Source: Kosakonia sp. SMBL-WEM22 (GTDB taxonomy: Bacteria; Pseudomonadota; Gammaproteobacteria; Enterobacterales; Enterobacteriaceae). From it: 64,000 nucleotides of DNA. Below are positions 45,937-52,546 of the stretch, piece by piece. How positions within the stretch are numbered: the first letter of the stretch is position 1; every line of letters begins with the position of its first letter. A model generated the notes under the pieces. That model was not told the DNA's origin and ran no database searches. It worked only from the letters and a program-made list of their open reading frames with translations. Where the stretch lies: the NCBI RefSeq assembly GCF_014490785.1, contig NZ_CP051488.1:2790001-2854000 (forward strand), given 5' to 3'. Made by a program: the position numbers and the translations under genes.

Positions 45937-47160
45937 ATGAACACTTTGCTGCTTGCGCTTTTTCGCGCACTGCGTAGTCATGACTGGCTGCGCTTCCTTG
46001 GTTTTGCCTATATCCTGTCGTCCCTTGGTAATGGGCTTACTCAGGTCATTGTTTTTGGACAGCTTTTACACTGGCAGGCTTCTCCTGCGACTCTGACGAT
46101 GGTTTATATGCTGTCAATGCTGCCCAGTTTTATAGGGAGCATCCTGGGCGAAGCTCTGTGTAAAAAGGTTTCACCACTCCGAATCCTGATATTTACAGAG
46201 CTGCTCGGCCTGCTTGCACTTGTTTTTCCGTTATATGGTTTGCTACATCATAACGTTCCGGCTCTGCTTGCGGTGCAGTGTTCGGAAGCGCTATTCAGCG
46301 GCATGAGTTACCCGGCACTAACGCTGCTGTTTAAACGCGGATTACCGCATGACGAACTACCTGCAGCAACCGCCATGGAAACGATAATTTTTGCCTCACA
46401 GGTTTTGCTGGGTACCGGATTGGGCATTTTACTGTTCGACCTGATTTCTCCTTTGAATCTCCTTGCCATTGATGCCGTGAGTTTTGTCGCTTCGGCTGCT
46501 TTGCTTCTGACGTCAGCCTCTGTTTTTCAGGCGATGGAGCTGCAACATGAAAAAGCGGTGCCTGACACGCATAAGTTATTCTGGCGATGTTTATCTCCCC
46601 TGCAAAAACGAAGCGTTATGCTTTTACCTGCCCTGGCAGCTGTGGGTTCTCCCGCAATGGCGCTTTTACCTGCTCTTGCACAGGAAATAAGGCCTGAAGA
46701 GTCAGCCGGGCTGGCACTGCCGCTGCTTTTTGCGCGCAGCCTCGGACAACTCTGCGGCCCGCTAATACTTGATGCTGGTAAATTGCAGCGCTATTCCGCT
46801 AATAACAGGCTGTTGTTGCTATGCCTGGGCGGGTACATCGGTAGTTATTTTTTATTACCATTGTCTGCCGGCTTTCCGTACGCCGGGCTTATTATGATTT
46901 TCAGTGCACACATGGGTTCAAATATTGTTTTTGCTTTGGGTACGTTCGGCGTACTTAAGAACTTCGCAGAAACCCAGGTCGCCAAAGCCAGTGCACTTAC
47001 ATGGCGCGGACAGGTTCTGACCGCGGCTATTTCTACCAGTATAACCAGTGTGATAGCGCAGAATTTTGGTGCTTTTACTGCTCTGTACAGCATTTCTCTG
47101 TTCAGTCTGGGAGGCGTCGGAGTTTTGCTCTGGTTAAACAGGACGCCCAGAACAAACTAA
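45937..47160 (+). CDS. MFS transporter
   Basis: This 407-residue protein has about 12 hydrophobic helices, the length and pattern of the major facilitator superfamily (drug/metabolite exporter type). A weak motif A region lies near residue 75 ('GEALCKKVSPLRIL'). No signal peptide or extra domain is present. AAGGTGAG precedes the ATG. It lies between the SdsR remnant and the tRNA-Pro fragment, bracketed by related repeats, so it is foreign cargo. The substrate cannot be read from the sequence. Confidence 0.8.
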   Translation: MNTLLLALFRALRSHDWLRFLGFAYILSSLGNGLTQVIVFGQLLHWQASPATLTMVYMLSMLPSFIGSILGEALCKKVSPLRILIFTELLGLLALVFPLYGLLHHNVPALLAVQCSEALFSGMSYPALTLLFKRGLPHDELPAATAMETIIFASQVLLGTGLGILLFDLISPLNLLAIDAVSFVASAALLLTSASVFQAMELQHEKAVPDTHKLFWRCLSPLQKRSVMLLPALAAVGSPAMALLPALAQEIRPEESAGLALPLLFARSLGQLCGPLILDAGKLQRYSANNRLLLLCLGGYIGSYFLLPLSAGFPYAGLIMIFSAHMGSNIVFALGTFGVLKNFAETQVAKASALTWRGQVLTAAISTSITSVIAQNFGAFTALYSISLFSLGGVGVLLWLNRTPRTN

Positions 47161-47222
47161 CACGGGGTTGTGCGTAGCATCATCAACAAAAGTGGGGAGC
47201 AGGTTTCTCCCCACTAGTATAA

Positions 47223-47247
47223 TGTCCGCTTCTGGCACTAAGCGGCC
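47223..47247 (+). repeat. right copy of a 25-bp repeat flanking the MFS gene
   Basis: GTCCGCTTCTGGCACTAAGC-GGCC matches the copy at 45704-45728 with a few differences. It lies 63 bases after the MFS stop. Confidence 0.5.
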
Positions 47248-47267
47248 CTTAAGATATTAGCCTCTAT

Positions 47268-47313
47268 TATAGGGTGTCAGGGGTCGGAGGTTTAGATCCT
47301 CTCGTGCCGACCA
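47268..47313 (+). tRNA. 3' half of tRNA-Pro(GGG), probable att sequence
   Basis: The sequence from 'AGGGTGTCAGGGGTCGGAGG' to 'CTCTCGTGCCGACCA' matches the 3' half of E. coli proL, from the anticodon loop through the T-arm and acceptor strand to the CCA. The T-loop is changed (TTTAGAT for TTCAAAT) and the 5' half is absent, so it is not a working tRNA. Fragments that begin at the anticodon loop are typical attachment cores of tyrosine recombinases. Confidence 0.75.
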
Positions 47314-47326
47314 AAATTTCCTTATT

Positions 47327-47354
47327 AAACCAGCCTCTTACGGCTGGTTTTTTT
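47327..47354 (+). terminator. terminator behind the tRNA-Pro fragment
   Basis: The stem AAACCAGCC-TCTTAC-GGCTGGTTT is followed by TTTT, 14 bases after the CCA. Confidence 0.8.
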
Positions 47355-47394
47355 ATGCCCGAAATTTGTCAAAGGTAAAACGGCTGACAAATTA

Positions 47395-47441
47395 CATCAC
47401 CGGACAGTCGTCAAACTCCCCCGTCCTGGCATCATTGATGA
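47395..47441 (-). pseudogene. relic of the 3' end of a UmuD-like gene
   Basis: These 47 bases match 51905-51951, the 3' end of the intact UmuD-like gene, with about one difference. On the minus strand they encode '..NDARTGEFDDCPVM'. Nothing else of that gene follows. Confidence 0.8.
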
Positions 47442-47619
47442 GGAAGGGTATAAAGCGTTCATGGATGGTGTGCTTCAGGAGACGTGGGAATTGGCTGATG
47501 ACTGGTTTTCAAAAAAACGTCTGTGTAGAATGCGCCGGTGGTCGCCCGGGCATGAACACCTGTGGTCACTGGCTCACCCACTGGATCTTGCATACGTACA
47601 GAGGGTGAGCCACCCCTGA
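47440..47619 (+). pseudogene. relic of a DinI-like C-terminus
   Basis: The plus frame reads 'FMDGVLQETWELADDWF', like the conserved end of DinI-family proteins (pattern EEILQETWESADDWF). It lacks an N-terminal part and reads on past the usual end to a TGA at 47617. A second relic lies at 48101-48178. DinI proteins modulate RecA filaments in the SOS response. Confidence 0.5.
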
Positions 47620-47733
47620 TAAAATCCCACCTATCGCAAGTTACTATCACAAGGTAATCTGAAAGAGTGTCTGGCTTACCTCAGATAAGCCCACACCAGC
47701 TCGCATAACGGAAGCTGTAATGCAGGTAAGCCC
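47466..47733 (+). repeat. repeat unit R1 (interrupted)
   Basis: 47466-47578 and 47671-47733 align with the continuous stretch 48127-48293. They share 'GATGACTGGTTTTCAAAA', 'TGTGTAGAATGCGCCGG' and 'CTGGCTTACCTCAGA'. R1 is split by about 100 bases bounded by CTGGCT on both sides. Confidence 0.75.
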
Positions 47734-47786
47734 CTCTATATAGCTCTGTTTAACATTTAATAGCCCATGATCAAGGCAGGTGCTCC

Positions 47787-47942
47787 ATGAACACGTTCAG
47801 TATCATTGCCATACCCTTCTTCGTAACTGCTGTTGTTCTGCTGGCACTGGGCGTGACAAGGAAGAATAAAGCCTTTCTGATCGTCGGTGGAGTATTCGCT
47901 ACGTCAACAGTGGTAAATGCAGTGATTGGAATGTCACTGTAG
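47787..47942 (+). CDS. small membrane protein of 51 residues
   Basis: This short gene starts with ATG after GGCAGGTG. Two hydrophobic helices ('IIAIPFFVTAVVLLALGV' and 'FLIVGGVFATSTVVNAVIG') are joined by the basic loop 'TRKNKA'. This predicts a hairpin in the inner membrane with the loop in the cytoplasm. No family is recognised; similar small proteins occur in prophage cargo regions. Confidence 0.6.
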   Translation: MNTFSIIAIPFFVTAVVLLALGVTRKNKAFLIVGGVFATSTVVNAVIGMSL

Positions 47943-48013
47943 ATGCTGCGGCTGGTTTAATTTTTGTCAACGGTTTACTCGGCCATCAAATTTATTGCGC
48001 ACATAAAATTTTG

Positions 48014-48086
48014 CTAAAATTAATACAGCCCGTAGCCTGCAACAGACAGGCGCGGAATGTAACTGCCCCGTCGCCGGGGCTTTTTT
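48014..48086 (+). ncRNA. candidate sRNA element, copy 1
   Basis: From CTAAAATTAATACAG to a terminator, this element matches 52660-52733 with a few changes. It has a small hairpin GCCTG-CAACAGA-CAGGC and a terminator GCCCCG-TCGC-CGGGGC-TTTTTT. A TAAAAT -10-like box lies at its left edge. The differences between copies fall mainly in loops and unpaired bases. Confidence 0.5.
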
Positions 48087-48100
48087 CATTACTAACTTTA

Positions 48101-48178
48101 TGTCCTGGGGATAAAGCTTTGGTAGAGGGTGTACTGCAGGAGAAATGGGAATCAGTCGATGACTGGTTTTCAAAATAA
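48101..48178 (+). pseudogene. second relic of a DinI-like C-terminus
   Basis: The plus frame reads 'LVEGVLQEKWESVDDWFSK' and ends at TAA, the usual end of the DinI family. No start or N-terminal part is present upstream, where the candidate sRNA terminator lies. Confidence 0.5.
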
Positions 48179-48293
48179 CGGCTGTGTAGAATGCGCCGGT
48201 GGTCGTCCGGGCATGAACAACCTGTGGCCACTGGCTTACCTCAGACAAGCCGACACCAGCAGTCAAAAAGGAAGCTGTAATACAGGGATGCTC
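48127..48293 (+). repeat. repeat unit R2 (uninterrupted)
   Basis: This is the continuous version of R1 (47466-47733), covering the DinI-like relic and about 115 bases downstream. Confidence 0.75.
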
Positions 48294-48340
48294 CCTGACA
48301 ATTACACTGGGAAAATCCAAACCAACGCCTGAAATTAATA

Positions 48341-48625
48341 TTACTGAGTCTGCTTTAATGCCACCCTGAAAAAGTTCTGCAGGGCCATCAGCGCTCTGCC
48401 TGTCATGGCGATTTCCGAGACCATTACGGGATCGTGTTGATTCAGCCAGGCCAGAAAGTCAGGGTCGTCAGTCATAAAAGGGCTAAATAAATCAAAAGTC
48501 ACCCGCAGGTGCGCCAGATTGTTAGCCCAGGTATCTAACGTCCGGTATTCGCACTCGCTCAGTTGGGTAAGCAACTCATCCGTCTGCGCCTTGATTTCGC
48601 TGACGCGCCGGTACTTGTCATGCAT
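48341..48625 (-). CDS. hypothetical protein of 94 residues
   Basis: This is a soluble, mostly helical, acidic protein ('SEIKAQTDELLTQLSECEY', 'MTDDPDFLAWLNQHDP'). AAGGA lies 11 bases before the ATG. No signal peptide or known motif is seen. It is on the same strand as the chemoreceptor gene and 154 bases downstream of it, with a hairpin between. I do not recognise it. Confidence 0.6.
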   Translation of the reverse strand: MHDKYRRVSEIKAQTDELLTQLSECEYRTLDTWANNLAHLRVTFDLFSPFMTDDPDFLAWLNQHDPVMVSEIAMTGRALMALQNFFRVALKQTQ

Positions 48626-48729
48626 AGCGGATTTTATCCTTATTGTAACTGGCTGTTTGACATACTCAGCATAAATTAGTCTGCCGAAAAGCGGTTAGGA
48701 CAGTGTTCAATCCTGCCTGCTTACTGAAG

Positions 48730-48768
48730 AGCGGCGGCTGTGAACCGTAATTGAGCACACCCGCCGCT
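48730..48768. terminator. strong hairpin after the chemoreceptor gene
   Basis: AGCGGCGGCTGTG pairs with CACACCCGCCGCT (12 of 13 pairs), just downstream of the minus-strand receptor stop. Only short T-runs adjoin it, so intrinsic termination may be partial. Confidence 0.5.
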
Positions 48769-48779
48769 TTCGCACATAA

Positions 48780-50324
48780 TTATAATCTGAAGGTTTCAAC
48801 CATGCCGCGCAGCGCGTGCGCCTGCTCCGACAGTGACTGCGAGGCAGTCGAAGATTCCTCAACCAGCGCAGCGTTATTCTGTGTTACCCCGTCCATCTGG
48901 TTCACAGCAATGCTGACCTGAGAAATACCCTGCATTTGCTCTGATGAAGCCGACGAAATGTTATCCATGGCCGCAGCCAGTTCACTTACCATACCCACGA
49001 TTTTCAGGATACTCTGGCCCGTACCTGCTGCAACTTCCACGCCGCTTTCCACCTGATCAACAGCTTGCTCAATCAGTTGTTTGATGTCCCGGGCAGCTGT
49101 TGCGCTACGCTGGGCAAGCGTTCTGACCTCCCCGGCCACCACTGCAAAGCCCCGACCCTCTTCACCGGCTCTGGCAGCTTCAACAGCAGCGTTCAGGGCG
49201 AGAATATTTGTCTGGAAAGCGATACTCTCGATAACTGTGGTGATATCTCTCACCTTTGTCGCACTCTGCGAAATGGCGTCCATAGTTTCAGACATACGCT
49301 GCATTTCCGTTTCACCGACGCGGGCAAGGGAAGCGGTCTCACGGGCTGAGTCTGCAGTCTGCTGCGCACCGGCCGTATTGCTTTTCACCGTGGCAGTGAG
49401 CTGCTCCATGCTGGCGGCCGTTTCCTGCAGGGCCGCTGCCTGCTGTTCCGTGCGTGAGGACAGCTCTGTATTACCCTGCGCAATTTCGTCCGCCGCCATC
49501 GCCACTGAGGCGGCAGAATCTTTAATCTGTGATACCAGCCCGCGCAGGTTTGCCTGCATGCCGTCAAGCGACGCCATCAGGCTGCTCGTGTCATTCCGAC
49601 GCAATGTTATCGTCGTAGTCAGGTCACCTGCCGCAATGGTCGCTGCCAGCGCTCTGGCCTGCTCTGGTTCCCCGCCCAGCTGACGCATCAGCACGCGGAT
49701 GGTCAGTAAACATGTACCTGTCGCCATCAGGATTGACAGCGCAGCCATCACTGTCAGTATCCATGCAGTTTGTGACGTGCTGGCACTGTTTTCTGCGACG
49801 GTATCCCGGCTGAGCTGCATCTCAATGTCAGTCAGCGTATTCAGCGCATCCAGCAAAGACTTCTGGGCGGGGCGCGCGGTGTTCATCAAAAATGTAGTGG
49901 CCGCCTGCTGCTGGTTATCCATACCCAGCCTTCCGGCCTCCATCAGCGCGGAGAGAGCGGTGTTCTCAGAAGACAGAACCCTTGCCAGCGCAGCTCTTCC
50001 CTGCTCAGAAACGTTGTCGGACATGCTTTTCTGAAGCTGCTCGCGCTTCCGGATATAGGCTTCGCGCTGTGAGACAAGCCGCTCCCATTCCGGCTGCATC
50101 TGTGCAGGGTCGTTCAGCAGTGCAAGATTGCGCACGGCAATAGCCATGTCGCGCAGACCTCCGCGCATATCCAGTACCAGCGTATAGCGCTTCATCTTGT
50201 TGTTTACGGTATCGTCCATTCCGTCACGCGCCTGCCACAGGGCATGGAGTGAAATGCCGGTGCAGAGTATAAAAAGCAGAACAATCAGACCGAAGCCGGA
50301 TGCAAGCCGAACAGATATTTTCAT
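48780..50324 (-). CDS. methyl-accepting chemotaxis protein
   Basis: This 514-residue receptor has a transmembrane helix at about 10-30, a periplasmic four-helix-bundle ligand domain (31-187), a second helix near 188-210, a HAMP domain (to about 265) and a long cytoplasmic signalling hairpin. The hairpin tip is the near-invariant 'ESIAFQTNILALNAAVEAAR' with 'GEEGRGFAVVA'. Methylation-type QE/EQ pairs are present ('EQQAAALQETAASMEQL'). It ends 'MVETFRL' and lacks the NWETF pentapeptide for CheR/CheB docking, so it resembles a low-abundance receptor. A sigma-28 type promoter precedes it. Its place inside prophage cargo is unusual. Confidence 0.92.
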   Translation of the reverse strand: MKISVRLASGFGLIVLLFILCTGISLHALWQARDGMDDTVNNKMKRYTLVLDMRGGLRDMAIAVRNLALLNDPAQMQPEWERLVSQREAYIRKREQLQKSMSDNVSEQGRAALARVLSSENTALSALMEAGRLGMDNQQQAATTFLMNTARPAQKSLLDALNTLTDIEMQLSRDTVAENSASTSQTAWILTVMAALSILMATGTCLLTIRVLMRQLGGEPEQARALAATIAAGDLTTTITLRRNDTSSLMASLDGMQANLRGLVSQIKDSAASVAMAADEIAQGNTELSSRTEQQAAALQETAASMEQLTATVKSNTAGAQQTADSARETASLARVGETEMQRMSETMDAISQSATKVRDITTVIESIAFQTNILALNAAVEAARAGEEGRGFAVVAGEVRTLAQRSATAARDIKQLIEQAVDQVESGVEVAAGTGQSILKIVGMVSELAAAMDNISSASSEQMQGISQVSIAVNQMDGVTQNNAALVEESSTASQSLSEQAHALRGMVETFRL

Positions 50325-50369
50325 ATGTTTTCTCGTTGTGGGAAAAGAAGGTGCCTTACTTCAGTCGTG

Positions 50370-50395
50370 TTATCGGCATGAACGTGGAAACCTAC
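50370..50395 (-). promoter_or_regulatory. sigma-28 (FliA) type promoter of the chemoreceptor
   Basis: On the minus strand GCCGATAA, an exact FliA -10 element, lies at 50370-50377. A -35-like GTAGGTTT lies 10 bases upstream (consensus TAAAGTTT with 11). The receptor ATG is 46 bases downstream of the -10. Confidence 0.7.
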
Positions 50396-50531
50396 AGTGC
50401 AGTGATAAAACGCCCGCGATTAGCCCACGGCCGTTGCACTGCCCCCTCCAGTCAGAACAACAGAGTTGTGGTCAGACATAGTTGCTTGTATGTTGAAGAC
50501 AACAGTTTTCACTAATACTGAGGAAAAAAAT

Positions 50532-50744
50532 TTGGATGACGTGGATCTTGCACAGGAACGCGAAGAGGCTCACCTTGCGGCATCAATGTCTGCAAGAAAA
50601 CCGCGGCTTCTCAGTAACACCGGTAACTGTATCTGGTGTGAAGATGAGCCGGTAGTGGCTGAGACTGCGTTCTGCTCTGCAGAATGCGGGGAGGATTATC
50701 ATAATTATCAGCGCGAGAAAAAGCAGCGTATTGTTAGCGATTAA
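50532..50744 (+). CDS. TraR/DksA family zinc finger protein
   Basis: A TTG start at 50532 with GAGGAAA gives a 70-residue protein, the usual size of phage TraR/DksA relatives; an ATG at 50478 or GTG choices are alternatives. It begins 'LDDVDLAQEREEAHLAAS' and carries a C4 zinc finger 'CIWCEDEP..AFCSAEC'. Such proteins bind the RNA polymerase secondary channel and mimic DksA with ppGpp. They are common in P2-like and lambdoid phages and in plasmids. Confidence 0.75.
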   Translation: MDDVDLAQEREEAHLAASMSARKPRLLSNTGNCIWCEDEPVVAETAFCSAECGEDYHNYQREKKQRIVSD

Positions 50745-50828
50745 TGTTTGAATAGCATGCAAGGGTATTCACTACATCTCTGTAGCGACTAAGCTACAAG
50801 TGGCTTATGCGCAGGTTTTGATATTAAT

Positions 50829-50853
50829 ACCCGGCCCCCGCGCCGGGTTTTTA
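50829..50853 (+). terminator. terminator between zinc finger and lipoprotein genes
   Basis: The stem ACCCGGC / GCCGGGT is followed by TTTTAC. Confidence 0.75.
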
Positions 50854-50907
50854 CTATTTGGGATAATGTGTTAGGATGTTTCCGATTGCAATCAAAGGAA
50901 ACAAAAA

Positions 50908-51264
50908 ATGAAAAAGGTTTTGGTTTTAGCTCTTGGGGTAATGATGTTAGGTGGATGTAGTTCTCGGGTTGCCGATCTGACTGTGGCAAGCACAAAAAAC
51001 TACAACCTCAACTCGAACAATTTCGTCAAAGGAGCACGCGTAACCGCTGAAGATTCAGCTCCGGTCGTGATTTTTCCACTCGGGATTCCAAATGTGAAAA
51101 CGGCCATCGACCGTGCCATTGAGAAGAATCGTTGCTCAGTTGCACTTTCTGATGTAGTTGTGACTCAGTTCAACCACTCATTCCTGTTCGGTAAATTCGG
51201 ATTTATTATCGAAGGCACTGAAGTGATTGACCGAGGTCAGCCAGGCTGCGAGAAAGCCAGCTAA
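50908..51264 (+). CDS. putative prophage lipoprotein
   Basis: This 118-residue protein has a lipoprotein signal with lipobox L-G-G-C17 and Ser at +2, which predicts outer-membrane sorting. Two more cysteines ('KNRCSVAL', 'QPGCEKAS') lie in the mature part. AAAGGA precedes the ATG, and a terminator follows. It resembles lipoproteins carried as lysogen genes; the precise family is not certain. Confidence 0.75.
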   Translation: MKKVLVLALGVMMLGGCSSRVADLTVASTKNYNLNSNNFVKGARVTAEDSAPVVIFPLGIPNVKTAIDRAIEKNRCSVALSDVVVTQFNHSFLFGKFGFIIEGTEVIDRGQPGCEKAS

Positions 51265-51271
51265 AACAAGC

Positions 51272-51294
51272 CCCGGCCACCGTGCCGGGTTTTT
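51272..51294. terminator. terminator after the lipoprotein gene
   Basis: The stem CCCGGC / GCCGGG is followed by TTTTTA on the plus strand. The YmgB-like gene ends at the same place on the other strand. Confidence 0.75.
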
Positions 51295-51496
51295 ATGGCT
51301 CGCGCATTATCTTTCTTGCAATCGCGTACACCTTCAGCATGCGCTTATCCTTTTCCTGATCTTCATATTCCTGCAGGATATAATCTATCATTTGCGGGCT
51401 TACAATCCTTTTTGAGCTCTTCAGCACAATCACTGCCCTGCCAATTACCCTGCTTACCTCAGCGTAGATCGCTTCCATCTCTGCATCTCGTTCCAT
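51293..51496 (-). CDS. probable YmgB/AriR family small regulator
   Basis: This 67-residue helical protein has the pattern 'VIGRAVIVLKSSKRIVSPQ..IDYILQEYED..KVYAIARKIM', similar in spacing to YmgB/AriR/YcgZ biofilm and acid-resistance connectors. AGGTAAG precedes the ATG. The family assignment rests on pattern only. Confidence 0.5.
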   Translation of the reverse strand: MERDAEMEAIYAEVSRVIGRAVIVLKSSKRIVSPQMIDYILQEYEDQEKDKRMLKVYAIARKIMREP

Positions 51497-51901
51497 AACT
51501 TACCTACCCGATATCTGACCTTGGACTTGCCAAAGCCTGCTTCTGAGCGGGATTTTGCATTTTGTGCCTACCCGCTTGTCGACGTCAGGAGATAGTATAT
51601 ATTTTAATCAAAATAAGAAAACGCGTATTCGAAAATTGGCGCGCTCAGCCCTGGCTGACACAGGCGTGGCGGGTCTTTTTTATCATCATATGCTGAACGG
51701 ACATAAGATTATGACCTGCAGAGTTTCCTGAGCGAATAATAAGAACTGCTGTTTGTACCAGTGCTTGCCCCGCCCTGAAGCTACCTGAAGACCCGAAGGG
51801 CGGGACTTTTTTCAATTTCTTCTCACCTGCTCGTCAGCTTCCCGCCTCCGGCGTTTCCAGCGAGGTATGTATCGCGCATGAATTCATTCATGCCCCATCA
51901 A
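51497..51901. other. gene-free stretch, possible ncRNA
   Basis: About 400 bases have no credible reading frame. A TATATT box (51596-51602) and a strong terminator (51769-51812) suggest an untranslated transcript. Confidence 0.35.
51769..51812 (+). terminator. terminator in the gene-free stretch
   Basis: The stem CCCGCCCT / AGGGCGGG has a 20-base loop and is followed by ACTTTTTTC. Confidence 0.65.
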
Positions 51902-52288
51902 TCACATCACCGGACAGTCGTCAAACTCCCCCGTCCTGGCGTCATTGATGATGTAGGTGATCACTCCTTTGAAAACCAGGCGCCCATCGTAATCATCAGT
52001 GGTCATCGGGTAAGTGATTTCTGGTCGATCCAGTTCCTCCAGCCTCGGTCGCGGGTGAAGCCGCAATCGCAGCATACGCATCTGCTCATCCAGATGGCAC
52101 ATCACTATCGACCCGTCTACCGGCGTGGCCGACGTATCCAGAATAAGCAAAGCCCCCTTCTTTATAGTCTCACGCCGTGACTCGTTGCCGGCGCGCAGGA
52201 AGTACGTCGCGGAAGGTACGCGGATAAGCTCATGGTCGAGCGATATCTTTTCATCCATGTAATCAGCAGCTGGCGAAGGGAACCCCAT
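51902..52288 (-). CDS. UmuD'-like S24 family protein (HumD type)
   Basis: This 128-residue protein begins 'MGFPSPAADYMDEKISLDHE', exactly where UmuD is cut to UmuD', so it lacks the cleavable arm, like phage P1 HumD. 'SATYF' and 'ALLILDTSA' follow the UmuD fold. A serine lies in the nucleophile position (N-E-S), but the catalytic Lys of UmuD is not present ('MRMLRLRL'). The extended C-terminus ends 'EFDDCPVM'. ATG 52288 overlaps the upstream stop (TGATG), with GGAGG before it. It probably modulates error-prone polymerase or RecA after SOS induction. Confidence 0.8.
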   Translation of the reverse strand: MGFPSPAADYMDEKISLDHELIRVPSATYFLRAGNESRRETIKKGALLILDTSATPVDGSIVMCHLDEQMRMLRLRLHPRPRLEELDRPEITYPMTTDDYDGRLVFKGVITYIINDARTGEFDDCPVM

Positions 52289-52527
52289 CACAGACCTCCG
52301 TTCGGGTTGTACATCATGAACGTACGAAGTTCTCCCTCTTGCTGAGAGATATCTTTGAAAGTGCTGACGTGACCCTCAATCCACTCGTTAGCCTGCTTTG
52401 GTGACCAATCCCAGTTGAATGTCAGCAGCGTTTGCACGAAATTCTCCGTGGTAACGGTGCGCCGCCCGCTCGGTTCCATCACTATAGACTGCCTGAATGC
52501 TGTCTCGATATCGTCTCTTCTTGGCAT
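52288..52527 (-). CDS. conserved phage protein in a LexA-controlled operon
   Basis: This 79-residue protein ('MPRRDDIETAFRQ...RRTVTTENF...WDWSPKQANEWIEGHV') has a long central helical region and ends 'MMYNPNGGL'. ATG 52527 with GGGAGG gives this length; the longer frame would start upstream of the LexA box. Its stop overlaps the start of the UmuD'-like gene. Similar proteins accompany such umuD-like genes in enterobacterial prophages as far as I recall. The function is unknown. Confidence 0.75.
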   Translation of the reverse strand: MPRRDDIETAFRQSIVMEPSGRRTVTTENFVQTLLTFNWDWSPKQANEWIEGHVSTFKDISQQEGELRTFMMYNPNGGL

Positions 52528-52546
52528 AATGTGCACCTCCCAAATA

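Noticed and set aside
47571..47611. The inverted repeat near 47.6 kb as an integron attC site
   Set aside because: It lacks the R' and R'' core-site motifs (GTTRRRY), and no integrase or gene cassette is adjacent.
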